From contig CALGYL010000405.1 in NCBI GenBank assembly GCA_937934775.1, positions 1-7,670 of the forward strand: DNA of 7,670 nucleotides. Reading direction: 5' to 3'. Positions 5,021-7,670 of the stretch are shown piece after piece. This DNA is from an uncultured Clostridia bacterium. Its GTDB lineage: Bacteria > Bacillota > Clostridia > Christensenellales > Aristaeellaceae. The notes beneath the pieces are model-generated. The model ran no database searches, was not told where the DNA came from, and worked only from the letters and a program-made list of their open reading frames with translations. Numbering within the stretch: the first letter of the stretch is position 1; each line of letters opens with the position of its first letter. The position numbers and the translations under genes were made by a program.

Positions 5021-7348
5021 ATGCTGCGTGAAGAAGTGCGCGCGGCGCGCTCAAGCGGCGTGCTGGCGATTGCCCGGCAGGCGCCCTGGTCGGTTCTGAT
5101 GCTGCTGCTCACCCGCGCGACGCTGCTCACCGACCAGTCGCCCTTCGCCATCGCGATGATGGCGGCGGGGCTGGCTGCCGGCATGCCGTCTTGGGCGCTG
5201 TGGGCCGGCTGCATATTGGGGCTCAACCCGGCGCTGGGGTTTCTGTCCCTGACGCCGCTGCTCGGCTGCGCGGTCGCGCAGGCGCTGTGGAAGGCGGCGT
5301 CGCTTTTGCCCGCGCGCCTGCGCCTTAAGGCGGGCGCGGATGGGCTTCTGGGCGGGCAGGACGCGCGGACGGCTATGGTCGCCCTCATCTCCACGCTGAT
5401 CCCGGCGCTGGCCGCCTCCCAGGGGCTTCCCTACAACGTGATGATGGCCGCGGCCAACGCGGTAATCGCCGCCTGCGTCGCGCCGGTCCTTCTGAGCGTC
5501 GTGACCGTGCGGGGGGACCGCGACCGCCTGATGCGGGACGAGCAGATCGCGCTTTCGCTGGTTTCCGCGCTGGCGCTGATGGGCGTTCGCTGCATACCGG
5601 TGGCCGGGCCGATCGCGGCGCCGCTGCTGGCGTCGGTTTTGTGCCTGATCGCGTCGTCGCTGGGCGCGGGGACCGGCGCGGCGGCTGGGCTATTGTACGG
5701 GGCGGCGCTGTCCTTTTCGGGCGGCGACCGGTTCGTAGGCGCGGCGCTGGGGCTATGCGCGCTGACCGCGGGCGCGGCGGGCGCTTTGGGCCGCTGGGCG
5801 GGCGCGCTGGCTTTTGCGCTGTGCAACACGGTGACGCTGCTCTACGGCCTGGGCGCAAGCTACGGCGCGCTGCACCCGGCGCAGGCGTTTCTGGCGGGCC
5901 TGGTCTATTGCCTGCTGCCGCCCAAGTTCATGGAAAAAATCTGGGCATGGTTTTTGCCCGCCGCGGGCGGACATGATCCTGAGCGGCTGGCCGCGCGCCT
6001 TCTGTCCGACGCCCGCAAGCGCGTCCGGGCGCTGGGCGCGGTCTTTGGCGAACTGGCGGGCGGCTACGAAACCCCGTCGGACGCCCCGGATGAGCGGGCG
6101 GTAATCGGGCGGATGCGCGCCCGGCTCTGCCGCGGCTGCGCCGGGTGCGAGGCCTGCTGGGACGGCTCCGACGGCCGCGCCGGGCGGCTGATGTGCGACC
6201 TGGTGACTCGGTCGATGTCGGGTCAGCAAATCGGCGAGAAGGACGAGCTGCCGCCGGAGATCGCGAAGCTCTGCCGCCGGGCCGGGCAGATCCCGGCCCG
6301 CCTGGGACCGCTGCTCAAGGAGTTTTCCGAGAAGCGCCGGAGCGCGCAGGCGCGGGGCCAGGCCACGGCCATCATGGGCAGGCAATTCCGGCAGGCGGAG
6401 ACGCTCCTGATGAGCGCGTCGGGCGCGCTGGCCTCGCCGGTCAAGGTGGACTCCGCGATGTCCCGGCAGGCTGTGGCGGCGCTCGACCGCGAGGCGATCA
6501 AGACCCGCGAGGTGCTGGCGCTCCGGGCCGCGCCGGATGGATCGGTGACCATCACCGCCGTCAAGCGGGAGGGCGTATGGCGGCCGGAGGAAGCGCGGCG
6601 GGCGGCCGCGCGGCTCACGGCCGAGCTGGGCCTGCCGCTTCGCGCGCCGTCGCTGCCGGAGAGCGGCGTTTCCGGCGAGCTGTGCTTCTTTCAGGCGCCC
6701 CGGTACACCGCCACGGTGGGTTTTGTCAGCCGTGCGAAGGAGTCCACCCAGCCCTCGGGCGACAGCCACCTGGCGGCGGGCCTGCCCGGCGGACGGGTTC
6801 TCATGATGCTGTCGGACGGCATGGGCACCGGCGCGCAGGCCGCCCGGGAGAGCCGCGCCGCCGTCCGGCTGATCCGAAGGTTCCTCGCGGCGGAGGTGGA
6901 GCATTCGCTGGCTTTTGATTCGGTCAATCAGCTTCTGATGCTGCTGGGCGGGGAGGACATGTTCGCCACCTGCGATTTGTGCGTGCTGGACCTGAACGCC
7001 TGCACCGCCTCCTTCTCCAAGCTGGGCGGCTGCGACAGCCTGCTGATCCGCAAGGGCGTCGCGACCCGAATCGAGGGGGGGCGGCTGCCGATGGGCATTC
7101 TGGAGAACATCACGCCCGCCAGCGCGCACCTCAGGCTGCAGCCGGGCGATACGCTTCTGATGATGACCGACGGCCTGATCGACGCGGCCCGGGATGGCGA
7201 GACCGCCTGGTTGGAGCAGGCGGCGCTGCGGCTTGCGGGCGAAACGCCGCAGGCGATGTGCGAAACGCTGACCCGGATGGCGCTGGACCGCCAGGGCCAG
7301 GCACGGGACGACATCACCGTGATGGCGGCCAGGATCGGGCGGTCGTAG
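5021..7348 (+). CDS. spoIIE: Stage II sporulation protein E, membrane PP2C-type serine phosphatase
   Basis: SpoIIE dephosphorylates the anti-anti-sigma factor SpoIIAA, releasing sigma-F in the forespore, and takes part in polar septum formation. The 775-aa protein (B. subtilis: about 827) has the expected three parts. Residues about 22-310 hold roughly ten hydrophobic membrane segments. A linker and central region follow (about 315-560), including CRGCAGCEACW at 370-380. The C-terminal PP2C phosphatase domain (about 560-775) keeps the metal-binding acidic residues: SGD (D581), SDGMGTG (D599), MTDG (D717) and DDITV (D763-D764). The ATG at 5021 has GGAGGG six bases upstream. It is divergent from opp and apparently monocistronic within the window. 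No frameshift or missing catalytic residue is seen, so it is probably active. An intact spoIIE is strong evidence for an endospore former. Confidence 0.97.
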   Translation: MLREEVRAARSSGVLAIARQAPWSVLMLLLTRATLLTDQSPFAIAMMAAGLAAGMPSWALWAGCILGLNPALGFLSLTPLLGCAVAQALWKAASLLPARLRLKAGADGLLGGQDARTAMVALISTLIPALAASQGLPYNVMMAAANAVIAACVAPVLLSVVTVRGDRDRLMRDEQIALSLVSALALMGVRCIPVAGPIAAPLLASVLCLIASSLGAGTGAAAGLLYGAALSFSGGDRFVGAALGLCALTAGAAGALGRWAGALAFALCNTVTLLYGLGASYGALHPAQAFLAGLVYCLLPPKFMEKIWAWFLPAAGGHDPERLAARLLSDARKRVRALGAVFGELAGGYETPSDAPDERAVIGRMRARLCRGCAGCEACWDGSDGRAGRLMCDLVTRSMSGQQIGEKDELPPEIAKLCRRAGQIPARLGPLLKEFSEKRRSAQARGQATAIMGRQFRQAETLLMSASGALASPVKVDSAMSRQAVAALDREAIKTREVLALRAAPDGSVTITAVKREGVWRPEEARRAAARLTAELGLPLRAPSLPESGVSGELCFFQAPRYTATVGFVSRAKESTQPSGDSHLAAGLPGGRVLMMLSDGMGTGAQAARESRAAVRLIRRFLAAEVEHSLAFDSVNQLLMLLGGEDMFATCDLCVLDLNACTASFSKLGGCDSLLIRKGVATRIEGGRLPMGILENITPASAHLRLQPGDTLLMMTDGLIDAARDGETAWLEQAALRLAGETPQAMCETLTRMALDRQGQARDDITVMAARIGRS

Positions 7349-7377
7349 AAAAGAGGGAGAACGAGGGAACGCCCGAA

Positions 7378-7423
7378 GGAACGCCGGGAGCGCCGCAAAC
7401 GAGGAACGCCGGGCGCGCCGCAA
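7378..7423. repeat. Two-copy 25-bp direct repeat after spoIIE
   Basis: GGAACGCCGGGAGCGCCGCAA (7378-7398) recurs at 7403-7423 with one change (A to C) and a period of 25 bp. A partial related sequence, GGGAACGCCCG, precedes it. It is GC-rich, non-coding and just downstream of the spoIIE stop. The function is unknown. Confidence 0.75.
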
Positions 7424-7449
7424 GGGAGTTGGGCCTCCTTGACCCCGCA

Positions 7450-7500
7450 CAAAGGGAAAAAGAAAATACAGAGCGGTTCTATCGCTCTGCACACCTTTTC
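7450..7500. terminator. Probable bidirectional intrinsic terminator
   Basis: CAGAGCG (7469-7475) and CGCTCTG (7483-7489) form a perfect 7-bp stem with a 7-base loop. On the plus strand it is preceded by GGGAAAAAGAAAATA and followed by CACACCTTTTCC, so the A-rich and T-rich flanks extend the symmetry. On the minus strand the stem is followed by TATTTTCTTTTTCCC, the better U-tract. It could end spoIIE transcription about 150 bp after its stop and end any minus-strand transcript coming from the right. Confidence 0.65.
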
Positions 7501-7562
7501 CATCTTGATCCCATTGAACGGATGTATTGTTCTGGCTTGCATTTTCTATCCCCACCTCCTTT
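7450..7562 (-). other. Minus-strand start site with very strong Shine-Dalgarno; possible leader peptide or small RNA
   Basis: AAAGGAGGTG (7562-7553) is a ten-base match to the 16S anti-Shine-Dalgarno. It sits 10 nt before an ATG at 7542 that opens MQARTIHPFNGIKMEKVCRA. The frame has no stop before it enters the antisense strand of spoIIE, and the intrinsic hairpin plus U-tract (7450-7489) falls at about codons 18-30. A terminated transcript would therefore lack an in-frame stop codon. I do not recognise the peptide. It may be a leader or a remnant, or the Shine-Dalgarno match may be chance, so I do not call a gene here. Confidence 0.3.
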
Positions 7563-7571
7563 GCGAGGGGT

Positions 7572-7594
7572 CCAGGGGAAATCATTTCCCCTGG
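7572..7594. repeat. Perfect palindrome (10-bp arms)
   Basis: CCAGGGGAAA (7572-7581) and TTTCCCCTGG (7585-7594) flank a three-base loop. No U-tract follows on either side, so it is not a standard terminator. Together with the next palindrome it resembles a dispersed extragenic palindromic repeat; copy number elsewhere in the genome cannot be seen here. Confidence 0.75.
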
Positions 7595-7601
7595 CGGTGG
7601 T

Positions 7602-7622
7602 CCGGAGGGCGGAGCCCTCCGG
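7602..7622. repeat. Perfect palindrome (9-bp arms) abutting a tandem repeat
   Basis: CCGGAGGGC (7602-7610) and GCCCTCCGG (7614-7622) flank GGA. It lies eight bases after the previous palindrome, and its right arm supplies the CTCCGG that begins the 14-bp tandem repeat. Confidence 0.75.
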
Positions 7623-7670
7623 CGTCTCTCCTCCGGCGTCTCTCCTCCGGCGTCTCTCCTCCGGCGTCTC
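7617..7670. repeat. 14-bp tandem repeat, unit CTCCGGCGTCTCTC
   Basis: Three identical full copies (7617-7630, 7631-7644, 7645-7658) and 12 bases of a fourth run off the right edge of the window. The period is not a multiple of three and there is no supported frame across it, so it is non-coding. The unit appears to have grown from the right arm of the adjacent palindrome. Total copy number is unknown because the array is cut by the window. Confidence 0.9.

Noticed and set aside
7551..7562. CCACCTCCTTT as the 3' end of a 16S rRNA gene
   Set aside because: Only about ten bases match, the preceding conserved GGCTGGAT is absent and no rRNA sequence is nearby. It is better read as a Shine-Dalgarno on the minus strand.
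5753..7585. 610-codon open frame on the minus strand antisense to spoIIE
   Set aside because: It is Arg/Gln/Pro-rich with no domain and lies opposite an unmistakable SpoIIE. It is a composition artefact.
7617..7670. CRISPR array
   Set aside because: The units are 14 bp and directly adjacent, with no unique spacers.

Overview
The window looks like a piece of a GC-rich chromosome from an endospore-forming Bacillota (most likely Clostridia). The grounds are a full-length spoIIE, a lysine (L-box) riboswitch, Gram-positive style Shine-Dalgarno sequences, a sigma-A type promoter, and an Opp/Dpp-type peptide ABC importer. No species can be named from the sequence alone. Apart from short repeats at the right end there is no sign of mobile DNA.

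Left two thirds (1-4715, minus strand): one transcription unit read right to left. A strong sigma-A promoter (4686-4715) places the transcription start at about 4679, the first bases of a lysine riboswitch (4508-4679). An intrinsic terminator follows (4462-4496), then oppA (substrate-binding protein, GTG start at 4404), a 293-bp gap with two strong hairpins, oppB, oppC (two permeases) and the first 168 codons of oppD (ATPase), which runs off the left edge. An oppF partner probably lies beyond. The arrangement implies that free lysine shuts off transcription of the importer before oppA. The natural inference is that the importer serves lysine acquisition, either lysine itself or lysine-containing peptides. 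This regulator-transporter pairing is the most interesting point in the window.

Middle (4716-5020): an intergenic region separating the divergent opp unit and spoIIE. I see no convincing spoIIE promoter in it, only hairpins and an AT-rich patch.

Right third (5021-7348, plus strand): spoIIE, the membrane-anchored PP2C-type phosphatase that activates sigma-F in the forespore. It has about ten N-terminal membrane segments, a cysteine cluster in the middle and an intact catalytic domain.

Right end (7349-7670): about 320 bp without a supported gene. It holds a two-copy 25-bp repeat, a hairpin with U-tracts that can terminate transcription in both directions, an odd minus-strand start site with a very strong ribosome-binding sequence, two long perfect palindromes and a 14-bp tandem repeat that continues past the window.
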